Source: Butyrivibrio hungatei NK4A153
Lineage (GTDB): Bacteria; Bacillota; Clostridia; Lachnospirales; Lachnospiraceae
Direction of reading: 5' to 3'
Assembly: GCF_000424465.1 (NCBI RefSeq)
Contig: NZ_AUJY01000002.1
Span: forward strand, 285,758-349,757
Length of the DNA stretch: 64,000 nt
Under the pieces are notes generated by a model, which saw nothing but the letters and a program-made list of their open reading frames with translations, searched no databases and had not been told where the DNA came from. Shown here one piece after another: positions 37,248-45,578 of this stretch. The translations under genes and the position numbers were made by a program. Numbering within the stretch: position 1 is the first letter of the stretch; each line of letters opens with the position of its first letter.

Positions 37248-38528
37248 ATGGCTAATCGTGATGATGAATATTATGACAGAGGCGGTCGCAGACCTTCTCA
37301 GAGAGATGATAGATACAGAGACGATATGAGATCCTCAGGAAGAGGAAGAGACTCTAGATCTAGACGTGATTATGATGATTATGATGAGCGTCCTGTCAGA
37401 AGAAGAGAACCTGACGGAAGAGGCTCCAGATACGATGACCCCAGAAGAGGCGGTCAGTCATCAAGACCCGGTGCACCCAGAAATGGTAAGAAAAATAATA
37501 AAGCATTAATACTACTTATAAGTGAGATCGCAGTTGCGTTGTTGCTTTTGGTTGCTGCTTATAACATATTCTTTAAGATGGGAGCTACAAAGGTCGGAAG
37601 AGTTAATCTTGATGAGTCCGAGATCAATGATAGTATCAGTGAAGCAGCTGCAGACAGTGAACACATGAAGGGATATACAAATATTGCTCTTTTTGGTGTT
37701 GACTCAAGAAAGGGACAGCTTGATAAGAAGACAAGAACAGACTCGATCATAATCTGTTCTATCAACAATGATAACGGTGAGATCAGACTTTGTTCCGTAT
37801 ATCGTGATACATGGCTTAATCTTAGTGATGACTCTTATGATAAGTGTAATGCTGCATATGTATACGGTGGTCCTGAGCAGGCAATCAAGATGCTCAATAT
37901 GAACCTTGATATGGATATTAAGCACTGTTATACAATCGGTTTCAGAGGATTGTCAGATGTTGTTGATGCTTTGGGTGGTGTAGAGATTGATGTTCCCGAT
38001 AACGTTGTTAAGCATCTTAATAACTACGAGAATACAATGGCTCAGGAACTTAAGATGGAATATAAGCCTGTAGAGAAAGCGGGACTTCAGAGACTTACAG
38101 GTCTTCAGGCTACAGCTTACTGCCGAGTAAGATATACGGCAAATGGTGATATCGACCGTGCGGCAAGACAGAGAGAAGTTATTCAGGCATGTCTTGAAGA
38201 GGCAAAGAAGAAGAGCCCTGCTGAACTTGAAGAAATTGCAGAAAAAGTATTTAAGGAATCATATACAACACTTCATTTTGATGAGATAGTCAAACTCCTC
38301 AAGAAGGTTCCTAAGTATGAGATTGTGGATCAGGCCGGATTCCCCAGCGAAGGCATGATAAATCCTAATGCCAGAGTTGGAAAGAAGAGTGTTGTAGCAC
38401 CAGTGGATCTTGAGAGCAACGTTAAGTGGCTTCACGGATTCCTCTTTAATGATACTGAGTATGCTGTATCTGATGATGTTAAGAAGTACAGTCAGAAGAT
38501 CAGTACAGATACCGGTGCGGGTAAATAA
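37248..38528 (+). CDS. LytR-CpsA-Psr (LCP) family glycan-peptidoglycan ligase with Arg/Asp-rich cytoplasmic tail
   Basis: A 426-residue membrane protein. Residues 1 to ~80 are a disordered Arg/Asp/Tyr/Gly-rich tail (RDDRYRDD, RRDYDDYDE). One helix (~85-106) crosses the membrane. The LCP domain (~140-330) has NIALFGVDSR, KTRTDSIIICSIN, LCSVYRDTWL, ALGGVEIDVPD, GLQRLTGLQATAYCRVRYT and DIDRAARQREVI, which carry the Arg/Asp residues that bind polyprenyl pyrophosphate. LCP enzymes join undecaprenyl-linked glycans to peptidoglycan, which fits its place at the end of the polysaccharide locus. ATG 37248 has GGAGAGG just upstream; ATG 37227 is less likely. A terminator follows at 38617. Confidence 0.93.
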   Translation: MANRDDEYYDRGGRRPSQRDDRYRDDMRSSGRGRDSRSRRDYDDYDERPVRRREPDGRGSRYDDPRRGGQSSRPGAPRNGKKNNKALILLISEIAVALLLLVAAYNIFFKMGATKVGRVNLDESEINDSISEAAADSEHMKGYTNIALFGVDSRKGQLDKKTRTDSIIICSINNDNGEIRLCSVYRDTWLNLSDDSYDKCNAAYVYGGPEQAIKMLNMNLDMDIKHCYTIGFRGLSDVVDALGGVEIDVPDNVVKHLNNYENTMAQELKMEYKPVEKAGLQRLTGLQATAYCRVRYTANGDIDRAARQREVIQACLEEAKKKSPAELEEIAEKVFKESYTTLHFDEIVKLLKKVPKYEIVDQAGFPSEGMINPNARVGKKSVVAPVDLESNVKWLHGFLFNDTEYAVSDDVKKYSQKISTDTGAGK

Positions 38529-38616
38529 TTAACCTACGGGTATTAAGAAATATAGTAAAGTAAGAAGACTAGCGCAGTTACAGGAAAGTAAGGCGATTTT
38601 TAGCAGAATATAATAG

Positions 38617-38650
38617 AAGGGCCGGGTTCTGTATGAGCTCAGCCCTTTTT
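38617..38650 (+). terminator. Rho-independent terminator after the LCP gene
   Basis: AAGGGC (38617-38622) pairs with GCCCTT (38642-38647); inner bases extend the stem with G-U pairs, and a T-run follows. It closes the polysaccharide operon. Confidence 0.8.
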
Positions 38651-38713
38651 GTTCATTAGAAATATCAGTAACTCTATGATTGGGACTGATTATTTAATAT
38701 AATTGAGGTAGAG

Positions 38714-39643
38714 ATGTATAAAGTTGATGTGATAATACCAACGTATAAGCCGGATAAATCTCTTTTCGAACTGATCGATGATCTTGAAAAGCAATCGATA
38801 AGACCTGAGCATATTATCATCATGAATACGGAAGAAAAGTATTGGAATGATTTTATAGATAAAGCAGGTGCGAATCCGGCGGATAAATACGACAATATTA
38901 TCGTTGAACATGTCAGCAAAAAAGAATTTGATCACGGAGAGACCAGAAACCGTGGGGTGAAGCTTTCTTCCGCAGATTTTTTCCTTATGATGACACAGGA
39001 TGCTTTTCCGAGAGACAAGGTGCTTATAGCTTCTCTTGCGAAGGCACTTGATGAAGATGTTGCCGCTGCATATGCAAGGCAGTATCCGAAGCCTGATTGC
39101 AATCTTGCGGAGAGATATTCGAGAAAATTCAACTATCCTAATGAGTTTATCAGAAAGACTCAGGCGGATGTTAGCAGATTGGGAATAAAAACTTATTTTT
39201 GTTCAAATGTATGTGCCATGTACAGGCGCGATATATACGATAAAATAGGTGGATTCACGCATAAGACGATCTTCAATGAAGATATGGTATATGCGGGAAA
39301 TGCATGCCAGAAGGGGTATGCTATATGCTATGTTCCGGAGGCGGGAGTGGTTCATTCACATAACTACACCTGCATGCAGCAGTTCCACAGAAATTTTGAC
39401 CTTGGAGTATCACAGACAGATCATCCTGAGATATTCGGTAGTATAAGTTCCGAGTCAGAGGGAAAGAAGATGGTCGGACAGACCGTTAAGCATTTCAGAC
39501 ATATAGGAAAGGGTTACCTTATACCGCATTATATAATTATGTGCGGCTTCAGATGGCTGGGTTACAAGCTTGGCAGAAATTACAAAAAACTGCCACAGAG
39601 TTTGGTAACGGCTTTTTCGATGAACAAGGAATATTGGGTGTAA
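38714..39643 (+). CDS. GT2 family rhamnosyltransferase-like enzyme
   Basis: A 309-residue enzyme. VDVIIPTYKPDKSLFELID opens the GT2 fold, and KKEFDHGETRNRGVKLSSAD is the HGxTRN signature shared by rhamnosyltransferases of the RfbF/RgpB type; MTQDAFP takes the place of the usual Asp motif. A Cys/His-rich stretch near residue 225 (AGVVHSHNYTCMQQF) also fits that subgroup. It lies after a terminator, 4 nt before the alarmone synthetase gene. With the rml genes upstream, dTDP-L-rhamnose is a sensible donor. A weak GAGG site precedes ATG 38714. Confidence 0.88.
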   Translation: MYKVDVIIPTYKPDKSLFELIDDLEKQSIRPEHIIIMNTEEKYWNDFIDKAGANPADKYDNIIVEHVSKKEFDHGETRNRGVKLSSADFFLMMTQDAFPRDKVLIASLAKALDEDVAAAYARQYPKPDCNLAERYSRKFNYPNEFIRKTQADVSRLGIKTYFCSNVCAMYRRDIYDKIGGFTHKTIFNEDMVYAGNACQKGYAICYVPEAGVVHSHNYTCMQQFHRNFDLGVSQTDHPEIFGSISSESEGKKMVGQTVKHFRHIGKGYLIPHYIIMCGFRWLGYKLGRNYKKLPQSLVTAFSMNKEYWV

Positions 39644-39646
39644 ATA

Positions 39647-40306
39647 ATGGAATTAGATCTTTCAGGAAGCAATATAAAAATATCCGATGACATACACACA
39701 TGGGAGGAAGTAAACCTCCTTTATAATGCTGCGCTCAAACAGATACAGACCAAAATTGAAATCCTTAACGAGGAATTTCAGGAGGTTCACAGATATAATC
39801 CTATTGAGCACGTCAAGGCCAGAGTTAAAGGCCCTGAAAGTATCGTAAAAAAGCTTAAGAGAAACGGATACGAGTCCACAATCGAGAACATGGTGCGCTA
39901 TGTTAATGATATTGCCGGAATTCGTATAATATGCTCTTTTACATCAGATATATACAGAATAGCCGAGATGATCAGCAGCCAGAAGGATATCCAGGTGCTG
40001 ACTATCAAAGACTATATCATGAATCCCAAGGATAGCGGATACAGGAGCTATCATATGATTGTTTCGCTTCCTGTTTATCTTTCGGACAGAATAGTAAATG
40101 TCAAAGTTGAGATTCAGATAAGAACTGTTGCAATGGATTTTTGGGCTTCACTGGAGCACAAGATTCAATATAAATTTGAGGGGAAGGCACCGGTACATAT
40201 CAATACCGAGCTCTATGAATGCGCCAAGATGGTAGCAGATCTGGATGCGAGAATGTTGTCTCTTAATGATGAAATACAGGCGATTGAGAATACTGCCAAT
40301 AATTGA
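39647..40306 (+). CDS. Small alarmone synthetase (RelQ/YjbM-like (p)ppGpp synthetase)
   Basis: A 219-residue protein consisting only of a RelA/SpoT synthetase domain, without the HD hydrolase or regulatory TGS/ACT parts. Key motifs: ARVKGPESIVKKLKRNG (ATP/GTP binding Arg/Lys), VNDIAGIRIICSFTSDIY, KDSGYRSYHMIV (G-loop region with Tyr) and VEIQIRTVAMDFWASLEHKI. It should transfer pyrophosphate from ATP to GTP or GDP to give (p)ppGpp. ATG 39647 is 4 nt after the rhamnosyltransferase stop, so the two are co-transcribed, perhaps linking surface synthesis to the stringent response; the coupling idea is inference. Confidence 0.93.
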   Translation: MELDLSGSNIKISDDIHTWEEVNLLYNAALKQIQTKIEILNEEFQEVHRYNPIEHVKARVKGPESIVKKLKRNGYESTIENMVRYVNDIAGIRIICSFTSDIYRIAEMISSQKDIQVLTIKDYIMNPKDSGYRSYHMIVSLPVYLSDRIVNVKVEIQIRTVAMDFWASLEHKIQYKFEGKAPVHINTELYECAKMVADLDARMLSLNDEIQAIENTANN

Positions 40307-40615
40307 TGCAGTAACAGGTATTTTTGGGGAAAATGCCTTAAAAAGCCGTATTAATGAGGAGTGGCCAGACACATCGCTGCGCCCGGCCTATTATGAAAAA
40401 ATCTATCTAAATTTTAAATTAAGTTCGTCGTTTTTTTGCTCTGAAAATACTATACAAGTTAAATATGAATAAAATATGAACGACCCATGAACAAATAGTA
40501 AAAGTACACAATAATAAACTTTTTGATATTACAATCTTGTCTAATTTGCATAATGGATGATAAGCTATATTGTATGCAGATTAGGGGAGTAATGCATATA
40601 TGAGGAGGGAAAGTT
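40307..40615. other. Intergenic region without a supported gene
   Basis: About 310 nt between the alarmone synthetase and the coiled-coil gene. It is AT-rich toward its right end. A short + strand frame crosses it from within the previous gene but has no ribosome binding site or recognisable protein. TTGATA (near 40520) and several AT-rich -10-like hexamers occur, but none at 16-18 bp spacing, so I do not call a promoter. GGCC...GGCC around 40361-40389 could form a weak hairpin without a T-run. Confidence 0.5.
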
Positions 40616-41101
40616 ATGGAAAACTTTATGGACAAACTTGCTGAAAAGTTTAGCCCACAGGACATAATAAAAGCCAATTCCCAAGCGGAGATGGCTGAAG
40701 CCCAGAGAATCAAGAAGGAAGCCGAGCATTACAGAAGAGAAATCGAAGAATTGCGCAAGCATGCTGCAGAGTACAGCCAGCAACTTGAACAGCTTGAGGA
40801 ATTGATGGAAGCTTCAAGGGACTATACTGAAGAGTTTGAAAAAGTTATCAATAGGATACATGAGAGTGATTCAAAGACTCATGATGTCGGTGTACAGATA
40901 TACAGAAATGTTCAGGCGATTGTTGATAAAAACCGTGAGAAGATCGAGGAAGAGATGGCAGAGATCAATAAGAAGATGGAAACGGTACTTGATATTGTTG
41001 AATATAAGAATAATGCGGTTGGACCGTTGTTGATAATTATAGTGCTTATGGTTTTTGCAGATCTTTTATTTAATGTTCTAAAGATATTCGAAGTACTTTA
41101 A
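40616..41101 (+). CDS. Coiled-coil protein with C-terminal membrane anchor, unknown
   Basis: A 161-residue protein. Residues ~20-125 are Glu/Lys/Gln-rich with heptad-like Leu/Ile spacing and very little Pro or Gly, indicating a long coiled coil; ~133-155 is a single membrane helix near the C-terminus, so the coiled coil faces the cytoplasm in a tail-anchored arrangement. No family is recognised; DivIVA and septum-site proteins share the general shape but not the sequence. ATG 40616 follows GAGGAGGG. It lies 26 nt before a LysM/M23 peptidase gene, suggesting that the pair acts together at the wall, with the coiled-coil protein as an inner organiser. Confidence 0.65.
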   Translation: MENFMDKLAEKFSPQDIIKANSQAEMAEAQRIKKEAEHYRREIEELRKHAAEYSQQLEQLEELMEASRDYTEEFEKVINRIHESDSKTHDVGVQIYRNVQAIVDKNREKIEEEMAEINKKMETVLDIVEYKNNAVGPLLIIIVLMVFADLLFNVLKIFEVL

Positions 41102-41127
41102 CCAGCTTATAGAAAGACTTTAATGCG

Positions 41128-42726
41128 ATGAATTTAAGAGATACGGTATTTAAAAAGAAGATTAAAATATGGTTTTTGGAATCGGCTGTGGTAATTATCT
41201 TTTTGTGGATATTGTTCATGCCAAACATGACCAATTACGAAAAGAATGAGAATAACTACTTTACGATAAAGATAAATGGCAATGTTGTGGGTAACGTGGG
41301 TTCTCGAAATGAAGCTTACGAAGCTTACAGATATGCCAGAAGAGCAATAGCCAAGGGTAATGAGGGACTGACTCTTACAATGGCTGATCTTTCTATCGAA
41401 GGTGAGAACAGGATGTGGGGTGTCGTAGAATCCCCTGAGAGAATAGCTGCCAAGATGGCAAGTGTTCTCAATCAGAGTAAGTTTGATACGGTTCAGAAGA
41501 CATATTCATTAAAAATAAATAAGTTTTCCTTAAATCTGGCAAGTATTGATGAAGTACAGAATCTTTTGGAACGAGTTATTTCAATGTACGATGAAAAGGA
41601 TATGTTTGATGTAAGCCTCGAACTTGATCCTACCAGAGAAGTAAACGTACTTATGCCAAAGGTTCAGAGTAAGGAAGAAATTCAGGAAGAAGAAGGAACG
41701 CTTAAGCCTCTTCTTTCAAATATCGGTGTTAATAAGACTATAAGAGATGCAGCGGATGCTGCGGACTTAAAGGGCAATTATAAAGAGTTTGATGAGTTCA
41801 GATACGGACTGGTTAGCATTGATTTCAAAGATAAGATTGAAATTGTTGAAAGTTATCTTCCTGCCAACAAATTGGCAAATCCGGATACGGCTTTTACTGA
41901 TCTTACAGGAGATAAAAATAAAGAAGAAACATATGAAGTTCAGACAGGTGATAGCTTATACAGTATAGCTGTTCATCATAATCTGACTGTCGATCAGCTT
42001 GTTGAGATGAACCGTGATAAGCTTCAGGATGCAGCTTCTACCATAAGAGATCACGATAACTTAACGGTTGTGATTCCAAGACATGAGCTTTCTGTGAAAT
42101 ATGACATGAGAGAGTTCCGTAAACATGAGAGCTATCAAGCTCCCACACAAAAAATTGATAATAAAAAATGGTTTACAACTGAGTCTCAGGTTATTCAGGA
42201 AGCGGTTCCGGGAGTACGTGATGCGGTTCTTCTTACTACTTATGTTGATAATCGAATGGAAGGCGTTCCGAAGGTCGAAAAGGTTGATAAAATAAAAGAG
42301 GCTGTTCCTATGGTTATAGAACAAGGAACAATCGAGCCGCCTTCATATATCAAACCTATATCCGGAGGAAGATTGTCCTCTGGATTCGGTAAGAGAGCAA
42401 GACCTACCAAAGGAGCAAGTACATTCCATAAGGGTGTTGACTGGGCTACTCCTGTAGGAACTACTGTTGTGGCATCTTCAGCCGGAACCGTAACAAGAGC
42501 CGGTTGGGGTAGTGGATACGGTTACTGCGTATACATTAAGCATAATGACGGAAGAGAGACGAGATACGGACATCTTTCCAAGATCACGTGTCAGGTAGGG
42601 CAGAAAGTAAATCAGGGAGATAAGATCGCATTATCAGGAAATACCGGTGTTTCATCGGGACCTCACGTACATTTTGAAATTCGTGTCAATGATAATCCGG
42701 TTAACCCATTGGAATATATTAATTAA
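41128..42726 (+). CDS. Membrane-anchored LysM, G5 and M23 peptidase (peptidoglycan hydrolase)
   Basis: A 532-residue protein with an N-terminal helix (~13-32). An unrecognised domain (~45-255) is followed by a LysM motif (~270-318, YEVQTGDSLYSIAVHHNLT), a G5-like segment (~340-400) and an M23 metallo-endopeptidase domain (~415-530). The zinc ligands are all present: HKGVDW (His and Asp), then HVHFE near residue 514, with YGHLSK between. It should cut peptide cross-links in peptidoglycan. Linker sequence between LysM and M23 is charged. The gene follows the coiled-coil gene by 26 nt. There is no clear terminator before murA. Confidence 0.93.
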   Translation: MNLRDTVFKKKIKIWFLESAVVIIFLWILFMPNMTNYEKNENNYFTIKINGNVVGNVGSRNEAYEAYRYARRAIAKGNEGLTLTMADLSIEGENRMWGVVESPERIAAKMASVLNQSKFDTVQKTYSLKINKFSLNLASIDEVQNLLERVISMYDEKDMFDVSLELDPTREVNVLMPKVQSKEEIQEEEGTLKPLLSNIGVNKTIRDAADAADLKGNYKEFDEFRYGLVSIDFKDKIEIVESYLPANKLANPDTAFTDLTGDKNKEETYEVQTGDSLYSIAVHHNLTVDQLVEMNRDKLQDAASTIRDHDNLTVVIPRHELSVKYDMREFRKHESYQAPTQKIDNKKWFTTESQVIQEAVPGVRDAVLLTTYVDNRMEGVPKVEKVDKIKEAVPMVIEQGTIEPPSYIKPISGGRLSSGFGKRARPTKGASTFHKGVDWATPVGTTVVASSAGTVTRAGWGSGYGYCVYIKHNDGRETRYGHLSKITCQVGQKVNQGDKIALSGNTGVSSGPHVHFEIRVNDNPVNPLEYIN

Positions 42727-42819
42727 AATGATATAATCATTAATAAAATATTAGCAAAATGTATGTAAAACCTGCTCATTTTGTAGAAAAAACACGGTAC
42801 CATGGGGGCTCTGCTTGTT

Positions 42820-42848
42820 TTGACACAGTGTTGGTATTGTGCTATTAA
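42820..42848 (+). promoter_or_regulatory. Sigma-A-type promoter for murA
   Basis: A perfect -35 TTGACA (42820-42825) and TATTAA (42843-42848) are 17 bp apart, about 70 bp before ATG 42920. Confidence 0.65.
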
Positions 42849-42919
42849 TATTAGATGCCGAGTGTAATTAGGTTGGTGCTACATATGTGGTGAGATTGCC
42901 CGGCAGGGAAAGGTTATAT

Positions 42920-44212
42920 ATGGAAAAGTATATTATAAAAGGCGGAAATCCGCTTGTAGGTGAGGTGGAGATTGGAGGAGCCAAAAACGCTGCGCTTGCG
43001 ATTTTGGCAGCTTCAACTATGACGGATGAAGTTGTTCATATAGAGAATATGCCTGATGAGTCGGATACCAATGTGATGTTGCAGGCTATTGAGAGCATTG
43101 GAGCAATTGTTAAGAGAACCGGAAGACATTCAGTTAAGATATGTGCTTCGCAGATTCATGACTATGTTATAGAGAACGATTACATCAAAAAAATAAGAGC
43201 ATCATATTACCTTTTGGGAGCCCTTCTAGGTAAATACAATCAGGCAGGAGTTGCACTTCCCGGAGGTTGTAATATTGGTCTCAGACCTATAGACCAGCAT
43301 ATAAAAGGATTTAACGCTCTCGGAGCATCAGTAAATATTGAACATGGGATCATCGCTGCACATGCTGATAAACTTGTGGGAAATCATATTTATCTCGATG
43401 TTGTCAGCGTAGGCGCTACCATTAACATCATGATGGCGGCTGTTATGGCAGAGGGACAGACTGTTGTCGAAAATGCAGCCAAGGAACCTCATGTAGTTGA
43501 TTTTGCAAACTTCCTTAACAGTATGGGTGCTAATATAAAAGGTGCCGGTACAGATGTTATCAGAATTCAGGGCGTTGAGAAGCTTCATGGCACTGAGTAT
43601 GCTATTATTCCCGATCAGATTGAAGCGGGAACATTCATGCTTGCCGCTGCCGCAACAAGAGGCGACATTACTATAAAGAATGTAATTCCCAAACATCTTG
43701 AGTCAATAAGTGCCAAGCTTATTGAGATGGGATGCCAGGTTCATGAATCAGATGATGCGGTAAGAGTAGTTGCAACAAAGAGACTTCAGAATACACATGT
43801 TAAGACTCTTCCTTATCCGGGATTTCCTACGGATATGCAACCTCAGATGACAGTTGCACTTGGACTTGCAAGTGGAATCAGTGTTGTTACGGAGAGCATT
43901 TTTGAGAACAGATTCAAGTATGTAGACGAACTCACAAGAATGGGCGCCAGCATTAAAGTTGAAGGCAGCTCAGCAATAGTAGAGGGAGTCAGCAAATATA
44001 CGGGAGCAACAGTTTCGGCTCCTGACTTAAGAGCAGGTGCGGCGCTTGTAATAGCGGCACTTACTGCAGACGGTATCTCTACGATAGAAGATATTAAGTA
44101 TATCGAGCGAGGATATGAAGATTTCGACCAGAAACTTCGCGAACTCGGAGCTCACATCGAGAAAGTCGAGAGCGACAGAGATATGCAGAAATTTAGGCTT
44201 AGAAATGCATAA
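42920..44212 (+). CDS. murA: UDP-N-acetylglucosamine 1-carboxyvinyltransferase
   Basis: A 430-residue enzyme that adds enolpyruvate from PEP to UDP-GlcNAc, the first committed step of peptidoglycan synthesis. IGGAKNAALAILAAS (residues ~16-30) and LPGGCNIGLRPIDQHIKGF are family signatures; the active-site Cys (about residue 117), target of fosfomycin in other species, is present. PDQIEAGTFMLAAA and PYPGFPTDMQPQ are also conserved. The frame is open to 42887, but MEKYIIKGG from ATG 42920 matches the normal start and has GGGAAAGG upstream. It has its own promoter and a strong terminator, so it is likely monocistronic. Confidence 0.97.
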   Translation: MEKYIIKGGNPLVGEVEIGGAKNAALAILAASTMTDEVVHIENMPDESDTNVMLQAIESIGAIVKRTGRHSVKICASQIHDYVIENDYIKKIRASYYLLGALLGKYNQAGVALPGGCNIGLRPIDQHIKGFNALGASVNIEHGIIAAHADKLVGNHIYLDVVSVGATINIMMAAVMAEGQTVVENAAKEPHVVDFANFLNSMGANIKGAGTDVIRIQGVEKLHGTEYAIIPDQIEAGTFMLAAAATRGDITIKNVIPKHLESISAKLIEMGCQVHESDDAVRVVATKRLQNTHVKTLPYPGFPTDMQPQMTVALGLASGISVVTESIFENRFKYVDELTRMGASIKVEGSSAIVEGVSKYTGATVSAPDLRAGAALVIAALTADGISTIEDIKYIERGYEDFDQKLRELGAHIEKVESDRDMQKFRLRNA

Positions 44213-44239
44213 AGAAAACAATTCTTTTTGAAAATAATT

Positions 44240-44272
44240 AAGACGGTCAATCGTGTGATTGACCGTCTTTTT
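44240..44272 (+). terminator. Strong terminator between convergent murA and HD-GYP genes
   Basis: AAGACGGTCAATC (44240-44252) pairs perfectly with GATTGACCGTCTT (44257-44269) around a GTGT loop, followed by T residues on the + strand. On the - strand the hairpin is followed by a less regular AT-rich stretch, so it may work partly in both directions. Confidence 0.92.
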
Positions 44273-44303
44273 AAACTTTTTAAACATATCGGATTAAACG
44301 TTG

Positions 44304-45395
44304 TCAGATGATTTCCTTGATATAAACGTCCGGACACTTGGTCAGGTCGATATAATCATTACCGACTTTAACTGTGGGGCGTGAGAGATGCATCTTGTTT
44401 ATGAAGATGATCTCACCTATCTCACCAGTGCTGAGACGAACAGTGTTAAGAAGGTATGTATTAACTATGTTCTGTAAGAACGCAATTATCATCTCGGGAT
44501 CGTATTTCTGGTATCCTTCCTCTTCGAACATCGATATAGCGATGAAAGGACACAGAGGTCCGCGGTAGTAGCGGGCACTTGTCATCGCATCATATACGTC
44601 CGCAATGGCGACAAGCTTACCGAATTTATCAATCTGAGGTCCGCGGATTTTAAGCGGATATCCCGAGCCGTCACATCTCTCGTGATGCATAAGCGTTGCA
44701 TTCTTGATATGCTGACTGATGTTAAGATTCTTTATTATCTCATATCCACGCTGAGGATGAGTCTGCATAAGCGTATATTCGTCTTCTGTGAGCTTATCGG
44801 GCTTTCTGATGATCTCATCCGGAATAAGGAGCTTTCCTATATCATGGAAAAGACCTGACTGAGTGGCAATCTCAACTTCGGATTCATCCCATTTAAGCCA
44901 CTGGGCAAGGATGTTTGATATAAGAGCAACGTTGATACTGTGCGTAAATGTGGCATCATCGTAGGATCTCAGATTATGAAGCATATCGAAGATATTGGCT
45001 GACGATCTTCCTTTTTCAAGAAGACCATAAATGGGAGCCATCATATCATCGAATACAAGATCTCTGTTGTTTTCGATGATGTCCTTTATGGTGTGCTCGA
45101 ATTTCTCGGCGCATTCCTCGAAACTGTGCTTAAATTCTTTAAACTCAGGTGATTGTTTGATACGCTCAGAATAAGTGAGTCCTTCATCGTTGGTTATGTC
45201 GACAAACTCATTTTCGAGTTCGACGAGTTCATCTTCGATAAGAACATCGATGATTGAATAGAAAGCTAACCTGGCAATGTCTTTGTCCTCCAGGACTGTA
45301 CCTTTGTCAAGAAGCTTCAAACTTGAATTATAAGTGTGTACATCATTTGCAAGCACCATACCGGGTACGAGCTTGCGTGTAAGAATTCTTTTCAT
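44304..45395 (-). CDS. HD-GYP domain protein (probable c-di-GMP phosphodiesterase)
   Basis: A 363-residue cytosolic protein on the - strand. The N-terminal ~125 residues are a DUF3391-like or unknown region starting MKRILTRKLVPGMVLANDV. The HD-GYP domain (~140-340) contains the metal pair in HDIGKLLIP, HHERCDGSGYP (GYP loop) and ADVYDAMTSARYY, all intact, so it should hydrolyse cyclic di-GMP or a related cyclic dinucleotide. No receiver or membrane domain is seen. The start at 45395 gives a typical N-terminus; an upstream ATG in the same frame begins at 45425. A consensus promoter lies just upstream. It is the only clear - strand gene in the window. Confidence 0.92.
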   Translation of the reverse strand: MKRILTRKLVPGMVLANDVHTYNSSLKLLDKGTVLEDKDIARLAFYSIIDVLIEDELVELENEFVDITNDEGLTYSERIKQSPEFKEFKHSFEECAEKFEHTIKDIIENNRDLVFDDMMAPIYGLLEKGRSSANIFDMLHNLRSYDDATFTHSINVALISNILAQWLKWDESEVEIATQSGLFHDIGKLLIPDEIIRKPDKLTEDEYTLMQTHPQRGYEIIKNLNISQHIKNATLMHHERCDGSGYPLKIRGPQIDKFGKLVAIADVYDAMTSARYYRGPLCPFIAISMFEEEGYQKYDPEMIIAFLQNIVNTYLLNTVRLSTGEIGEIIFINKMHLSRPTVKVGNDYIDLTKCPDVYIKEII

Positions 45396-45439
45396 TATCC
45401 CCTCATTAAAAACAAAATACATCAAAATAATGATAATTT

Positions 45440-45469
45440 ATTATAGTTACGCAATTGTTTTTTTGTCAA
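45440..45469 (-). promoter_or_regulatory. Consensus promoter for the HD-GYP gene
   Basis: On the - strand, TTGACA (45469-45464) and TATAAT (45445-45440) are both perfect, with an 18-bp spacer, 45 bp before ATG 45395. Confidence 0.8.
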
Positions 45470-45475
45470 ACATTC

Positions 45476-45504
45476 TTGACAAGAAAGAGCATTGAGAATA
45501 CCAT
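45476..45504 (+). promoter_or_regulatory. Promoter for the RibU-like gene
   Basis: A perfect TTGACA (45476-45481) with TACCAT (45499-45504) 17 bp downstream, back to back with the HD-GYP promoter. The -10 is imperfect (4 of 6). No FMN riboswitch fold is seen in the ~75 nt leader. Confidence 0.45.
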
Positions 45505-45578
45505 AATTTTGAATTTTTTACAATTTTTTTATACAAAATACGCTATTTTTATAGGTTAGTTGGGAAGGAACAGTACGA

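Noticed and set aside
40245..40472. A 75-codon + strand frame bridging the end of the alarmone synthetase gene and the following gap
   Set aside because: It starts inside the upstream gene in another frame, has no ribosome binding site and resembles no protein known to me.
45505..45578. FMN riboswitch before the RibU-like gene
   Set aside because: The leader is short and AT-rich and none of the conserved FMN aptamer segments can be found.
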